Shown here: positions 35,090 to 47,085 of the stretch, piece after piece
Layout of the letters: each line of letters begins with the position of its first letter
Position numbering within the stretch: position 1 is the first letter of the stretch
From: Bolinopsis microptera
Taxonomy: Eukaryota; Ctenophora; Tentaculata; Lobata; Bolinopsidae
Direction of reading: 5' to 3'
Assembly: GCF_026151205.1 (NCBI RefSeq)
Contig: NC_087077.1
Location: 1,304,001 to 1,368,000, forward strand
DNA: 64,000 nt
Position numbers and translations under genes: made by a program
The notes under the pieces: model-generated
The model's input: only the letters and a program-made list of their open reading frames with translations
Told to the model about the DNA's origin: nothing
Database searches by the model: none

Positions 35090-35107
35090 CAAAAAAAAAA
35101 AAAAAAA
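34861..35107 (+). mobile_element. Possible SINE or other retroposed fragment with A-tail
   Basis: GC-richer ~200 bp (around AGGGCTAACACAGCCCCGG) ending in an almost pure A-run at 35063-35107. The compositional step and long terminal A-tract suggest a retroposed sequence. No clear target-site duplication or RNA polymerase III promoter was found. Confidence 0.35.
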
Positions 35108-36310
35108 CTATATATGAATTTGAATATAGATTTGCGAATGACAGCTGAGCGCGGCCCCTAATAATGTATATTGGGAAAATGCAGTATATAAAATGTATAT
35201 ATTACTATTAGGTAATACGACGCCCAATTTGTACATGCACCGTAGTGTATTGATGTGTACAACTGATATAGTATACCTTTGCTGAATACTTTCTTGAATT
35301 TTACAGATACAATTAATTCTCCGCATTGAACTTGAATGTCAAGTGTTTCCCGTAGTTATGCATAATTTATCCAATATTAATAACATGAAATTGAAGTGAC
35401 TTGATTGAGCTTATACTTCAATTGATAGTAAATGTAAATGGAATCTAGCGTCCGCCAAAACGAAACAACGGGAGCAATTCCTGTTAAAAAATTTGTACCA
35501 CTGTTTCCTAGAGACTGTGAGAAAATTTTCGCAATACCCAATTTGTTATACCTTTTTGGGAAAGATTATAAAAATTCGCCTAGGGCCGATATTTGATGGT
35601 GCGCCGCTTTGGGAAACAAAATTAGCTCAAAATACTGTAAAAGTTTCGTAATTTGACAAAATTCGTTGATTTTTGTCGTAATAATTCGATATATCTTCAC
35701 CTACCTTGATGAAATCATTGAAACTTAGCGACGGACCTTTCAATAGGCTTTTACAACTGTCCGAAAAGTATGGGTAGATCTAAATATCGGATTGATATAT
35801 CTGATATAGTGATCAAAACAGCAAAATACCGCTGCTTTTAGCTAGCTGTAACATAATGTCTGATGTTGGATGGATTATGCTTTTAAATTTTCGGACAACT
35901 TGCCTAGTAAGTCAATGATAAGAGCAATACCAATTTTTGTTGCAAATTGGAGTCGGAAGTATACTCATTATCTATTTGTTTGATGAAAATTGTGCTGGCC
36001 GAAATTAGCGCTAAACAAACCATTCTACAGTCGGCAACGCGCGCTCACTGTACGATGGCGCACTACCTACTTTTTCGTCAACGTAGACCCGTCGGGCCAC
36101 CTCAGATATCCAAACCCGATTACTTATCCCTACATTCTTTTTTTGCTTTTCGGCAAGAGCTAAGGATAAAAATTAAGGAAAATGTCAAAATTCTGAGAAC
36201 GCTCATAAAAATGGTTAAACTACATAAGCACTACAAGCATGATGATAACGCCTTATATTAATGTGACCTGTGGGTGATATATATCATTAAATCTTTATAA
36301 AACGGATTAC
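35108..36310. other. Intergenic, no gene seen
   Basis: No exon with recognisable protein similarity. A 104-codon plus-strand ORF at 35947-36261 has no supporting signature. Confidence 0.4.
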
Positions 36311-36314
36311 TATT

Positions 36315-37260
36315 TAAGGGCGCCGTCCGGCGGTAGTGAACGCCGGTCGGTAGGTCGCCCTGAGGTCGGTGGAGGTTGGTCGGAGGTCCGTCCGGAGGTC
36401 GATACGAAGGTCGGTCCGGAGGTCGGTCGAAGTGAAAGGTCGTCGGAGGTCGGTCGAGGACGGTCGGAGGGGTCGGTCGGAGGTCGGTCGGAGTCGGTCG
36501 GAGGCGGTCGGAGGTCGGTCCGGAGTCGGGCGGGCTCACGGTCGTCGCGTTGGTCGGAGGTTTGTCGAGGTCGGTCGGAGGTCGGACGGAGTCGGTCGGG
36601 GTCGTCGGAGTCGGTCGGGCGCCGTCCGGAGGTCGGTCGGAGTCGGTCGGAGGTAGTCGGCGGGGCGACCAATCATGACAACAATTTTGGACTTCGGGCT
36701 CCCCCTGTAAAGTGATCTCGGAAGCTGGGGAGGCCTCCCCTTTGCAACACGGCTCGGAAGCGGAGCTCTCGATACAGAAGGTACGTATCGAAAAGAGTCG
36801 GACCGAACTTTTCTAAGTCAAGTTTTTTCGGGCGGGCGCCGTGGGAGTCGTTGGGGCGCCGTCGGAGGTCGGTCCGGTAGTCGGTCTGGTGCCGGTCGGA
36901 GGTCGGTTGGAGGGTTCGGCCGAGGTCGGTCGGCGCCGTCGAAGGTCGGCGGGCGCCGGTTGGGCGCCGGTCGGAGGTAGGTCGAGGTCGGTCGGAGGTA
37001 GGGGTCGGGCTACCCTTCTATGACACAATATTGGACTCGAGGCTCCCCTGGTAATGTGATCTCGAAGGCAGGCCTCCCTTTTCCGGGCCTTTGCAACATG
37101 AGCTCGGAAGTTGAGCACTCGATACAGAAGGTACTTATTCGAGAATGATCGACCGAACATTTCTAAGTCCCCCAAATTTTTTTTTTCCCGGAAGTCGGTC
37201 CGGGGCGGCCGGTCAGAGGTTGTCGTGTGCCGGTAGTTGGTAAGCGGCGCGTCTGGCGCC
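36315..37260 (+). repeat. GGTCGG(A) minisatellite arrays with two ~165-bp linkers
   Basis: GC-rich arrays of GGTCGGAGGTCGGTC-type units at ~36315-36665, 36830-37015 and 37190-37260. They are separated by two related linkers (36670-36828, 37018-37185) that contain GATCTCGGAAG..., GAGGCCTCCC, GAGCTCGGAAG, GATACAGAAGGTAC and CGACCGAACATTTCTAAGTC-like blocks. The linkers are related to parts of family A units. ORFs rich in Arg, Ser, Gly and Val here are repeat artefacts. Confidence 0.85.
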
Positions 37261-38387
37261 AAGGCTGGTTTATCGTTCCGGTCATTACATAAGCCATGCT
37301 GACTGCGCTGGGTCGGTCCGGACTGATACAGTCACTTTTCAAAAAGATACCTACATTATGAAATCCGAATACATTTACAAGCAAAAAAACGAAATGGATT
37401 AGTGATAATTTACAATTGTAGATGGTCCCGTTCGAGTAATGGTCAGCGGTGGAGACGGTGGTGACGCAACTCCAACATATTTAACCCAAGAAGAAATCTT
37501 TGTATCAACAACCATTGCATTATAGATCAGCTCCCACGTTTACATCCGTGGCGCGGTGTTCAGCAAGATGATAGCCGACATATAATCGTGAGTTACTAGA
37601 TTAGACGGAAAAGTACAATGTCGACATATGCGCTTTGCAGAAACTAAAGTCACCTGAAACATACAGCCTTGATTAGCGCAACGGTTTTAACTTGTTATCG
37701 GTCTCGAGCATTGGACAGCGTCCGCCATGAGGCTGGGTTTATAATCAGTCCTCGCATATAACTATGTGGTTTTGCTGGAAGTCATCATGACCGTATGCTA
37801 TGTCGAATTTGCAACCCCTCACGTACGGTACACCCCACGTTGCAGGGTGATCAATGCCGACTGTCCACATCAGGTAAGTCCGTAAAACTCCATGTTTGTG
37901 ATAACTTTTATGGCAGCTTAAAGAGGCCAAAAATGTACCCTCTAATTGGAGTTGCAATTTCTGGTACTTTAAATTCAAAATTGGGTAAATTATCCCCGTC
38001 CTTTTGGAAAAAAAAAAAAAAATATTGAACAGGGTTTTGGTATATACATGGGAATAACGAATGGGTAAGAACGAAAATGGTTCTAGATTACTGGATTTTA
38101 TCTCAGGAAAATAATCTGTTTGCTGTGAACACTAGTTTTTATACAACCCTAGCTGACGTGTTTCATCATTTACTGGTTGCGGAAGGAGTGGTCGGCTGGT
38201 CGTAACAGTAAGAAGACACGCCTGGGTATACTCTCAAATAGATACATACTATGCCGAAAATAGATCTAAGTGTCTTTTGACTCAATCAAGATACTTATGC
38301 CTGGTATAAAAACATTTCATCATAACTTTCCATTGCTCCATCAAGTTTTAGCAACATTCATCTTTGTTTCAAACCTAAAGCAACGTC
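37261..38387. other. Unique segment inside the inverted GGTCGG arrays
   Basis: No confident gene. A minus-strand ORF at 37745-37978 has no recognisable signature. Confidence 0.35.
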
Positions 38388-39790
38388 GTGTTCCGTCTAA
38401 AATATATCAGAACTTGTAAGCAACAAAGATATGCAACAAAATATCACTTGGTGGCCCTTGAAGGCAAGTTCCTCAATTTGAGGACCAGCAACGATCCAAA
38501 TGCCGACCTTCAAAATCTTATGTCTCATATTCGTGATGCTGCCAATGTTTCCATCGCCCAAAAAAAAACCAAAAGCTCGCTGAAACAATCAACAGCATGA
38601 TAGACACGCCTCAAAGAAGCTGTTGAAAACGTCAACGATCTCCGACAGCACTTAACAATAATCAATCTCTAGATCGAACGACATTGAGGTCATCCATCAA
38701 CCACCTCACTAATAGCATCCATAAAAGATTAGTTGAAGTGAGGACTGCTCAAGCTGATCAGACCTATAGTATATTACTAACCCAAACGATTCAAGGAAAA
38801 TGTTTGAAGCAGTAAGACATCTTCAGAAAAGTAAACCACCTATAAACTCGATTGTGTTCATGATGAAATGGCTGTTATTGATTGCATCCGACGACAGAAA
38901 GCTACGGTTGTTAGAGACTATCTCGAAAAACACTGACTCGCAATGAGCAACCTCTCGACCTTTGAGGTCTACCACGTTGCTCTCAATGTCCCCTTTTACT
39001 GGATTGAAATACATGCGCCAACCCTAGCTTGAAAAATGGAGGGCAAATGGTCCCGATGAATACCCAACGAGTACTATTAAGTAATCTAATAGTACAGTCC
39101 ATGAACATTTGCTGGAACATAAACAGTTGTTTTCGAGACCACATACTTTTCCCGCTTATCCCATTGTGAGCTCTATAACACCCTTACAGAAAGCCAAAAA
39201 AAACCTATTGTCCTTGAAGAATTTAACTCCACTCCCCTTGTCCAATGCAGCCAAAAAATTCTGTCTATGGCTAATCTTAAAAGGATAAATAAAAGTGACG
39301 CCTTCACTGGTCCATGCAGTGTGCATATAAAACGCGCTCGTTCATGTGCTGAAATTGTTTTGGTGTCAGCGAGTTCTACTGTCATTGGTCCAAAGGAAAA
39401 ATGGGATGTAACCATCGCATGGCATTGATATGTCTATCCTAGTGCGTTTGACACCGAATCAAACGCACTACGAGTCTTTAACTCCTGTAAACTGATGCTG
39501 TACGGAGAGAGCTGAGATTGTCCGGTTGTTGTTGTCCAACACGAATGCTACGTGTGAAGGAACAGGAGGTTCTTTCACTGAGTTTTTAATCTCCTTGGAG
39601 CTTTCCAAGGTGACGTCTAATCCGGCTTCGTTCACACCTTGTCTTGGCTGGTGCTTTGAATGAACTTAGATGGACATAACAATCAATTAGATAGGCCGAT
39701 CCCCCCGATTACTATTGCGCCTTCCACTTGACACTGAATATGCTGATGATGTAGAACTTCAATGAGAAGAGAAGACAACTTGAGAGCTAG
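38388..39790 (+). mobile_element. Heavily decayed non-LTR reverse transcriptase
   Basis: Remnants of a LINE RT spread over all three frames with many stops. In order: a pre-RT stretch with RANGPDEYPTSTIK near 39035; a KNL-P-LSNAAKKF segment near 39200-39260, corresponding to the RT region before motif A; GIDMS then SAFDT (39441-39455), motif A; FQGDV (39602-39616), motif B; and EYADDV (39736-39753), motif C. Order and spacing fit an RT domain. It is an old, non-functional copy. Confidence 0.65.
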
Positions 39791-40960
39791 GTTGCCCCAG
39801 GCAACAGCTACTAAACTCGTAGATAATGCGGAATTTTTGCTAGAAGTTTTAATTTTTTAGTTTTTGTTTTAGGAAAGATTAGACTTGGGCGTTGGTTTAT
39901 GATTAACTATCCCTTGTTTAAGAACTTTGATTAATAATAGAATAATTAGTTATAGAATAATTATTATGTAATATAATAGTAGGTAAATTAATAATTCTAT
40001 CGATTAATTTGTACTTATGGTACAGAATATTTTAAAACTCTTCAACATCATCTCCGCAAAAATGGCGGCTGCTCTTGCTTCTTTCAAATGCTTGGAGTGG
40101 GGATTACTCTGCTGGGCTGCTCATTTAGGCCTCCATTCTGATCCTTCCGTTGGCCCGAGCTCATCTTTTGACGAGTTCCAATAAGTCCGGGGGGGGGGTG
40201 GTCGAGACTCCAGCTCTCCGATCCAACGACGCCGTCTGAAGACCCTCTACTGATACTCCATGCCTTTTATCGTGTGACGTTCCCGGGATCCATTACTGTC
40301 CATCGTATCTTATTGGACAATCTATCTAATCGAACTCTGCACTACAATCGCTTCGTGATAAGGCGGCTGGCCGGATAGTGAGCTGGACTATCTGGACATG
40401 AGCTGAAACGTAAGGCCTTGACCAGCAGCATCAGGTGGTCATCGTCCGGTTGGTGTGGCAACAGAATATGATGGCTGTGTCGGAGAGGACTATACGCTGG
40501 AACTAAAACGTTGCACTAAACCTTTGCAAGTTGGACCCCGCCAAATACGGAAAGTAAAAAGCTTATTTAATTTGATATCACCTATCATTGAACTTTTTAT
40601 TATTAAATGTCTAGTTATCATCACTTAAATTGAACTAGTTAGTTTCACTATTGAGTCTTGACGATAGTAATAATCACTTGAACTATTATAGTTTAATTTT
40701 AACTACACAAAATTAATTACTATTGAATTAAAAAAATTGAATATAATTATAGCAGCATTACTCTAAGCACGCAAACTTATAAAAACTGTACTGAAAGCAT
40801 ACATCTCATAAGAACTTTCGGTAAGTGAGAAGTCGTGGAAGGTCCCTGCTACACATAAGCTTGCTTTGTCTTGTTGCCGATTAGCCCCTTCTGTTCAAGG
40901 CCTACAAACATGACATTCGAGGTCAAGTGCACTCGCAGAGCGTCGTCCACCTTCTTCGAA
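39791..40960. other. Intergenic, no gene seen
   Basis: Includes a G9 tract near 40188 and moderately GC-rich sequence at 40070-40550, possibly the 3' end of the decayed LINE, followed by AT-rich sequence. No coding signature. Confidence 0.35.
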
Positions 40961-40969
40961 TTGAACACT

Positions 40970-41645
40970 CTTCGCGTGGGTCCGACCGACTTCCGACTCG
41001 GCGCCCGACCGACCTCCGAACCGGCCCCCGACCGACCCGACCGCCCCGACCGACCTCCGACCGACCTCCGACCGACCTCCGAACCGACCTCCGAACCGAC
41101 CTACGACCGACCTCCGACCGAACTCCGACCGACCTCCGACCGACCTCCGACCGAACTCCGACCGCCCGCCCACCGACCTCCGACCGACCTCCGACCGACA
41201 ATCCGACCCGACCGTCCGACCGGCGCCCAACCGACCTCCGAACCGGCGCCCGAGCACCTCAAAAACTTGAGCTTAGAACATTTTCGGTCCGACTCATTCT
41301 CGATACATACCTTCGTATCGATGCTCTCCCGCTTCCCGAGCTCGTGTTTTACAAAGGGGAGGCCAGGAGACCTCGAGTCCAAAATGTGTAATAGAATGGT
41401 CGGCCCGACCTACCTCCGATCGACCTCCGACCGACCTCCGACCGGCGCCCGACCGACCTCCGACCGACCTCCACGACCTCCGACCGACCTCCGACCGCGC
41501 CCGACCGGCCCTCCGACCGACCTCCGACCAACCTCCGACCAACCTCCGAACCACCGCCGACCAACCTCCGACCGTCCTCCGACCGGCTTCACCTACCGCC
41601 GGACCGGCCCCGACCGACCTCCGACCGACCCACCGACCGACCACC
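40970..41645 (-). repeat. GGTCGG arrays in inverted orientation, with one linker
   Basis: Arrays of CCGACCGACCTCC at ~40970-41258 and ~41400-41645, with a linker at 41259-41399 that is the reverse complement of the linkers at 36.7 and 37.1 kb (CGATACATACCTTCGTATCG, GAGCTCGTGTTTTACAAAGG). The block is inverted relative to 36315-37260. Arg/Pro-rich and Val/Gly-rich ORFs on both strands are artefacts. Confidence 0.85.
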
Positions 41646-42058
41646 TTGTCTATCTATTGACGAATATCTGTAGAGCATATAACTATTTAACAAAAGAAGA
41701 TCGAAAATGTCACAACCATGCTTCGTGAAAAAGTTTTGTAACTGTGATAAAGGTGTCAACTAGCGTTTTAGCGACAAGCGTTTTTCACGACAGTGTATTA
41801 AGTTGACATTGGTGTTTCGAGGGTTTCGATGGTAAATTCCGTAGCAGTATGAACGATCGAACGCGTTTCCACTTCCTTTGTTTAGGATTCTTGTTGTTTT
41901 GTTTGGGGACCCGGTTTAATTTTGGACAACTCGGCCAAATTTTAAAAAATCATAATTGATACATAACAATATAATAATTTAATAAAGGAAATGAAATTGA
42001 AAAGTTGATGTAACCCCTTATTATTTTATTAAAAACATACAATTTTTGATTTTTGCAT

Positions 42059-42093
42059 TTTTTTTTTTTTTTTTTTATTTTTTTTTTTTTTTT
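42059..42093. repeat. Poly-T tract
   Basis: About 34 T with one interruption. It lies directly before the two inverted repeats at 42095-42127 and 42140-42226. Confidence 0.95.
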
Positions 42094-42094
42094 G

Positions 42095-42226
42095 ATGCGG
42101 CCATCCACAAAAGAAAAGCGGCCGCATTTCTTGTTGATTTAGGCCTCCAAAAAAATTTGGCGGCCAAATTCCAAAATTTTCCCGGAAAAATTCAGAATTT
42201 GGCCGCCAAATTTTTTTGGAGGCCTA
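42095..42226. repeat. Two perfect hairpins, including a 32-bp arm
   Basis: A small inverted repeat ATGCGGCC/GGCCGCAT lies at 42095-42102 and 42120-42127. It is followed by a perfect 32-bp inverted repeat, 42140-42171 with 42195-42226 (arm begins TAGGCCTCCAAAAAAATTTG), with a 23-nt loop. Confidence 0.92.
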
Positions 42227-42231
42227 ATTCA

Positions 42232-42925
42232 AAAATCTGTTCTCAAAATAAGGTGGAAATGCGATTTAGAGTCGATTCCGAAAATTTCATGCAAAAATTT
42301 TGAAAACTGATTGAGTTGTTACAATTTTAATGAGATCAATTCCGCAAATATCGCGAACCAAGATACGGGCAATTTAGTTCATTTTTTGTGGTTTTTTCGC
42401 CTTAGTATCCACATTTAAACAGATATAAAGCTATAACTTACAGAGAATATGTATTTTAGGCTTACCTTTCTTATAAAGTAAGTTTCATTCAAAAATATTG
42501 ATATTTGCCCAATTTAAGGGACGAAATCTACCAAATTTGGTGCGTATGCCCAAATATGGGCATATGGTTTTTGGCCCATAACTCAGTCATTTTTTGTCCA
42601 ATCTTGATGAAATTTCATATACGAGTTCAGGAGATCACTAGCTACAAGTAGAGCACCTAAAATCAGGGTTTTGGGCATGTTCAGGGTATTTGGCTAAATT
42701 GGGCCTAATTTGGACCAAATATGGGCGTGGCTGCCCCGCGGGCACCGTTTGGCGGTTAGGGTCCGGGACCCCCTCAAAAGTTCGGTCACTGGTCCTAGTT
42801 TGTTGGTCAACTGCTATCTCGAAATCAAGTTTCACAAAAAAATATCCATTGTCCCCCCCCTTAAACGGCCCAAATCTTCAACAATTACCTATCTAGCTAA
42901 AACACTCATAAATTTGTAACGTTAA
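42232..42925. other. Non-coding, related to 20650-20790
   Basis: Shares AGAGAATATGTATTTTAGG and the CTAGTTTGTTGGTCA segment with 20.65-20.79 kb, so it is another interspersed repeat. None of the missing EXO1 exons could be found here. Confidence 0.5.
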
Positions 42926-42930
42926 ATTAC

Positions 42931-44240
42931 CTGAACTTCTCGATAGACCATCCATCGAATCTAGGTTCATCAGTTGACTTGCCCAGGTCGGACAAGTCTA
43001 TCTCAATACCGTACCCTTGCTCGTCCATCTTAAAGAGGACTTTCTGAGGGTGATAATGTCAGATCTATTTATAGAACAGTGGATCTGTTTAGTTATGAAA
43101 AGTAGTAATAATTTATTAAAAAATTATGAAACATGGAGATGACAATAAGGGACATTCTCCAATTCTTACCTGGCAGCCGAACGGTAAAAGATCGGAATCC
43201 TCTGTAATAGCGAAATCAACCACCCCAGATTTAACGAGATAAGTAATCTGAGCATCGGCTTCATACGGTGCTACAATAACAGGGACATTCATCGCGCTAC
43301 ATTCCTTTATCACCTGAGAAACAGATATGAGAAACTAAACTAATAGATATGTTTTTTAGGACAATGAAAAAATCGAAAAGAAGTGGTATGGAGAATATAA
43401 AGATAAAATAACGTAATAAATAAACAGCAGATCAGGGTTTACCTCAACAACCATATCGTTGGTGATGCTGATAGCTTTTTGGAACATGTCCACTGCCCCA
43501 CTCTTGTTTCCCTCCGCAAGCAACTTCTTTCCTTTCTCTCTATTAGCCTGGGGATAAAAGTAGAATTTAGATGTTTTATTTTCCAAGTATTTTCCAAGTA
43601 TTTTCCAAGTATTTTCCAAGTATTTTCCAAGTATTTTCCAAGTAAAGGTTCTAAAACACGATACTAAGTATTAATTAAGCGAGTGAGGGTTGCAAATATT
43701 GAGGAAATATTTAAGATAACATTGTTTATAACTGACATGTCTGACATCCCTTCTCTTTTCATTGGTATTCTTCTTGGAGGGAGTGTTACAACCATCAAAC
43801 ACCATCACAGGGTAGACTTTGTTATAGAGCAGTAGTTTTATACGCTTCGCTATGTAGTTCACATACCTTGTCGTGGGTTGTCCTGAAAATAGAGTTGGAC
43901 TCAAACCTTGAACATGAACATTTGTAAAACTAGATGCTGTCAATACGATGAATCTAAAATTTTGCTGCATATACACAAACAACTTGTTTTGATGAAACGA
44001 TGAATTGTAACGATGAAGTGTAACGATGAAGTGTAACGATGAAGTGTAACGATGAAGTGTAACGATGAAGTGTAACGATGAAGTGTAACAAATACCTGTA
44101 GCAAGCTCGAAAGCACAGGAGAAAGCACCGCGATGTAACCAGCAGGAGGTATCAACAGCCACACACCGCCCAGCATACTGACCTACGTGCACTTTCTTGT
44201 GGATGTTGGAGAGGAATGGGAGCAGTCCTGTTATACCCAT
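42931..44240 (-). CDS. EXO1: Exonuclease 1, N-terminal nuclease exons 1-5 (3' end missing)
   Basis: FEN1/XPG-family 5'-3' exonuclease used in mismatch repair and end resection. Exons: 44240-44096, 43882-43746, 43547-43443, 43313-43170 and 43043-42931. All junctions are GT-AG and phases are consistent (1, 0, 0, 0, 2), giving ~214 residues in frame. Metal-binding residues are in place: D30 (VAVDTSCWL), D78 (VFDG), E147 and D149 (APYEADAQ), D168 and D170 (TEDSDLL). K85 and R92 of the helical gateway are also present. The helix-2-turn-helix and the long C-terminal regulatory region should follow, but no exon is seen downstream (below 42931), so the gene is cut short or continues elsewhere. Introns 1 and 2 hold 13-bp and 11-bp minisatellites. 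Confidence 0.88.
43576..43643. repeat. 11-bp minisatellite in EXO1 intron 2 (TTTTCCAAGTA x 6)
   Basis: Six near-perfect direct copies between exons 2 and 3. Confidence 0.95.
43999..44090. repeat. 13-bp minisatellite in EXO1 intron 1 (GATGAAGTGTAAC x 7)
   Basis: Seven copies; the first has GATGAATTGTAAC. It ends next to the 5' splice site of exon 1. Confidence 0.95.
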
Positions 44241-44660
44241 CCTATTGGAGAGATTATGGGCTAACAAGTCGTGTTGAAATGGATGGAAACCGAATAAATC
44301 ACCTATCTGATTCTGAGTTGTAACTTGATAGGATATTATACATTTATCAACGCGAAGAATGACAAAATTATGATAAACCGGTAAATTCGTAAGGTATGAA
44401 AATATAAGTAAGTAATAAATTAATTTCATCATAATTGCACATATATGGTTGATAAAAACAGGCAGATGTCATCGAACCTCTACAAATACTAAGGTTCAAG
44501 GGTCACAAGTTGCTGTAAGTATTCAAGAAACTATTTTCTGTGTCTAATTTAGTGTAATCATACAGTTTTGAGTTTTCACTACGTTTGCAGTAAATATTAT
44601 TTCCTCTCGGCCCGGTATTCAAAATTAGCTCATTCTGTGCTCTAAATACACATTAACTGC

Positions 44661-46454
44661 TCACATCTCATCGTCTAACTGATCAAAAATGTTCCCTATA
44701 AGATTATCATCATCATCAATATCCTTCTCATGCAAAACGTCACTAATCATACTGTCGGTAGTTGACAGTTTGAATCCTAGCATGGCTTCCAACTTGAGAG
44801 ATTGTCTTAAACATTCGTCTGTAGTGATGGGAGATTCCAGTAATTCTTCTGACTCTAGTATCTGCGGGAATTTAAGGCTTATTCCCTAATTCATATCAGT
44901 ATGACTAAACCTAGTGATAATGTTATTAAGATGAGAATTTGTTTTGCATATTATAATCAGAATAAAGCTCGATTTGATAGCGATACATCATGCAGTTTGG
45001 GGACTGGTTTGTAAGCCAGCCAATGTTTACGAATATAATAACTTTATTACATAATCATAAATATATATCATAAATAGATCAAATCTGAAACAGAAATTTG
45101 CACGCAGTTAATAAATTAAAAAAAAGGAAATGAAAAAAGAAAGGTTTATTGATAAAACAAAATATGGAGCACTCTGTGCTTCCAACAGCCTTTCAGACTC
45201 GCGCTAAGTTTGTTAGGGACTGATTTAGGATATCGTAGATATTGCTATGCCATGCCATTAGTTTGGATATATGTAGTGTTGTGATTGTTAAAATCAATTA
45301 ATTAAGTAGTGAGTGCTGTATTATTCTATCGACGTCTCGAATGAACTGTTAGTTTACCGTGAGGATGAGCCGCTTCAGCTCAACTCCGAATTGTGAATCA
45401 ATCTCATCCTCTGGAGTTTTCAAAAGGTAAGCGTCCAATCCACCGCATTCTGCTATTCTGGTTACCGCATAATCGGTGGTCCCAATGTGATATGATTCTC
45501 CCGTTATCTGAGAAAAGTGATCCGACATTAGTAAAGAATGGTGATCCTCCGAAATCTGGTGCACAAGAGACTTCGGAGGTGGTGCTTGAACTAACTGCTG
45601 ATCTCAGATCTGAGATAATTAACGCAACATCATGATTACTGACTAGACAGTCGGTCGGATACCGAAATTTAAATGACATGATGCGCGCGAGAATTTTGGC
45701 CATTTCTGCGCGTAATTGTGCGCAGCGAACCTACTAAAACTTTCTCCGCCGCCTACATAACAGTACAAGAGGCCATGTGTTCACGTCAAGAGATTTGCCC
45801 CACTGTCACAAACGACTTGAAACATGAAACTTAAGGGCCAAGGATGGAGGACAATATATTGTGTACAGCGGTCAAATGCAATATACACTGAGCAACAGGT
45901 CAAACTCGTGAGTAATTCTAAAATTTAAAAGCAATTTTAACTTTATGACGTGAGATTAAAGTTCAGCGTGGATTAAAAAGGAAGTAAAATGACTTTTGAA
46001 TGCAAGCAGTTATCAGTTATCTAGATTCTAACCTCTGATTTGATGGTCCGCTTATCATTGAAACCTTCTGGAACATAAGGAACTGTAGGAAAGTAACTCA
46101 CACTGAAAATAATGAAATCTGTTTTAAGGAATTCATCGTTATAAACACCACTCATGCAACAAATGGTAAAATCTGATGCAAAATTCATTAGAATCATTAG
46201 AATCACCATTAAAATACTTCTAAATTATGTGATGTAACTTACAAAGATGCAGCCCTCCAGTTACCGAACGGTATTTCCTTATGAAACAAGCCCTTCTCAC
46301 CCTCGATAACCTGGAAATCACCAGGCACGCTCCTTATCCGAGATTTGTGTATGGGTATAGTTTTGGGTACAGAAGTGTGTCTGCTGTCGGAGGATTTATA
46401 TCGTAGGTTTGTGAGGGATATTCTGTGTTTACAGAACAGACGGGGTTTTAACAT
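44661..46454 (-). CDS. Mitochondrial ribosomal protein L28-like, four exons (210 aa)
   Basis: Exons: 46454-46243, 46102-46033, 45507-45358 and 44861-44661 (TGA at 44663-44661). All introns are GT-AG and phases agree (2, 0, 0), so 633 coding nt make 210 aa. The N-terminus (MLKPRLFCKHRISLTNLRYK) is basic and free of acidic residues, as in a mitochondrial targeting peptide. Exon 3 (TDYAVTRIAECGGLDAYLLK, then TPEDEIDSQFGVELKR) resembles the C-terminal segment of bL28m, where a Gly-Leu-Asp core and an ILKTP motif are conserved. The C-terminus is very acidic (DIDDDDNLIG). Exons 1-2 do not resemble L28 clearly, and the protein is shorter than the ~256 aa human protein. It ends ~420 bp upstream of the EXO1 start. 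Confidence 0.5.
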
Positions 46455-47085
46455 TTTGCTTGGGTGAGGTTTAATTTGATGGTTATTGTTATCGTTTGAT
46501 TGTGTTCTGAACTGTATAGATTATAGGGGAAACTAAGTTTAAATACAAGGTCATTGATTTAATTATAATTTAAGTTCTACACAATTAAATGAAGAAACTT
46601 ACAAAATAATGATTACAAATTGGTCCTAAAACCAAACAGTACAACAATTGGAATACAAAATACACAAAGAATTTAACCTCAGATGTGTTAATAATCAAAA
46701 ACTAAAACTAAAAATCAGAACATAAAGAATCTTCAAAACAACATTTTAAAAATTAATACAGTTTATTAATCAGCTAACTTCCTCATCAAACTTTTTCTGA
46801 CATTAATGATTTAAATAAATATCAGAACAGTAAATCAATAACTCATACAAAAATTACAAAATTAAAATCTGCAGTTATTGTGAATACCTTTTTGTAAAAA
46901 CCCTGGTGCATCAATTACAATTATTATTATGTGTGACACCTGAGTAAAAGAATACAACTTTATTGAGCAATCAAAACAACGTTAATAATAATTTACATAA
47001 TCAAATTTAAAATTCAAAATAAAATGATGAACAAGTTTACACACATTATGCATAGGATGGAGGTTATTTTTGCAAACCAGCCATC
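46455..47085. other. Intergenic; partly duplicated at 49860-50090
   Basis: AT-rich. The part from ~46860 onward aligns with 49862-50090, so the 3' flank of the BTB gene is included in the duplication. No gene seen. Confidence 0.55.

Noticed and set aside
34538-35107. ACTATATA as a target-site duplication for the A-tailed fragment
   Set aside because: The 8-bp match is AT-rich, has imperfect context and would imply a 570-bp element with no internal support.
35947-36261. 104-codon plus-strand ORF
   Set aside because: No similarity, odd composition and no splice or start context supporting a gene.
36258-37262. Arg/Pro- and Val/Gly-rich ORFs
   Set aside because: Frames through GGTCGG-type arrays on both strands; no start context, domain or conserved frame.
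40871-41728. 285-codon Pro/Arg-rich ORF
   Set aside because: Same GGTCGG satellite in inverted orientation; all frames are open for the same reason.
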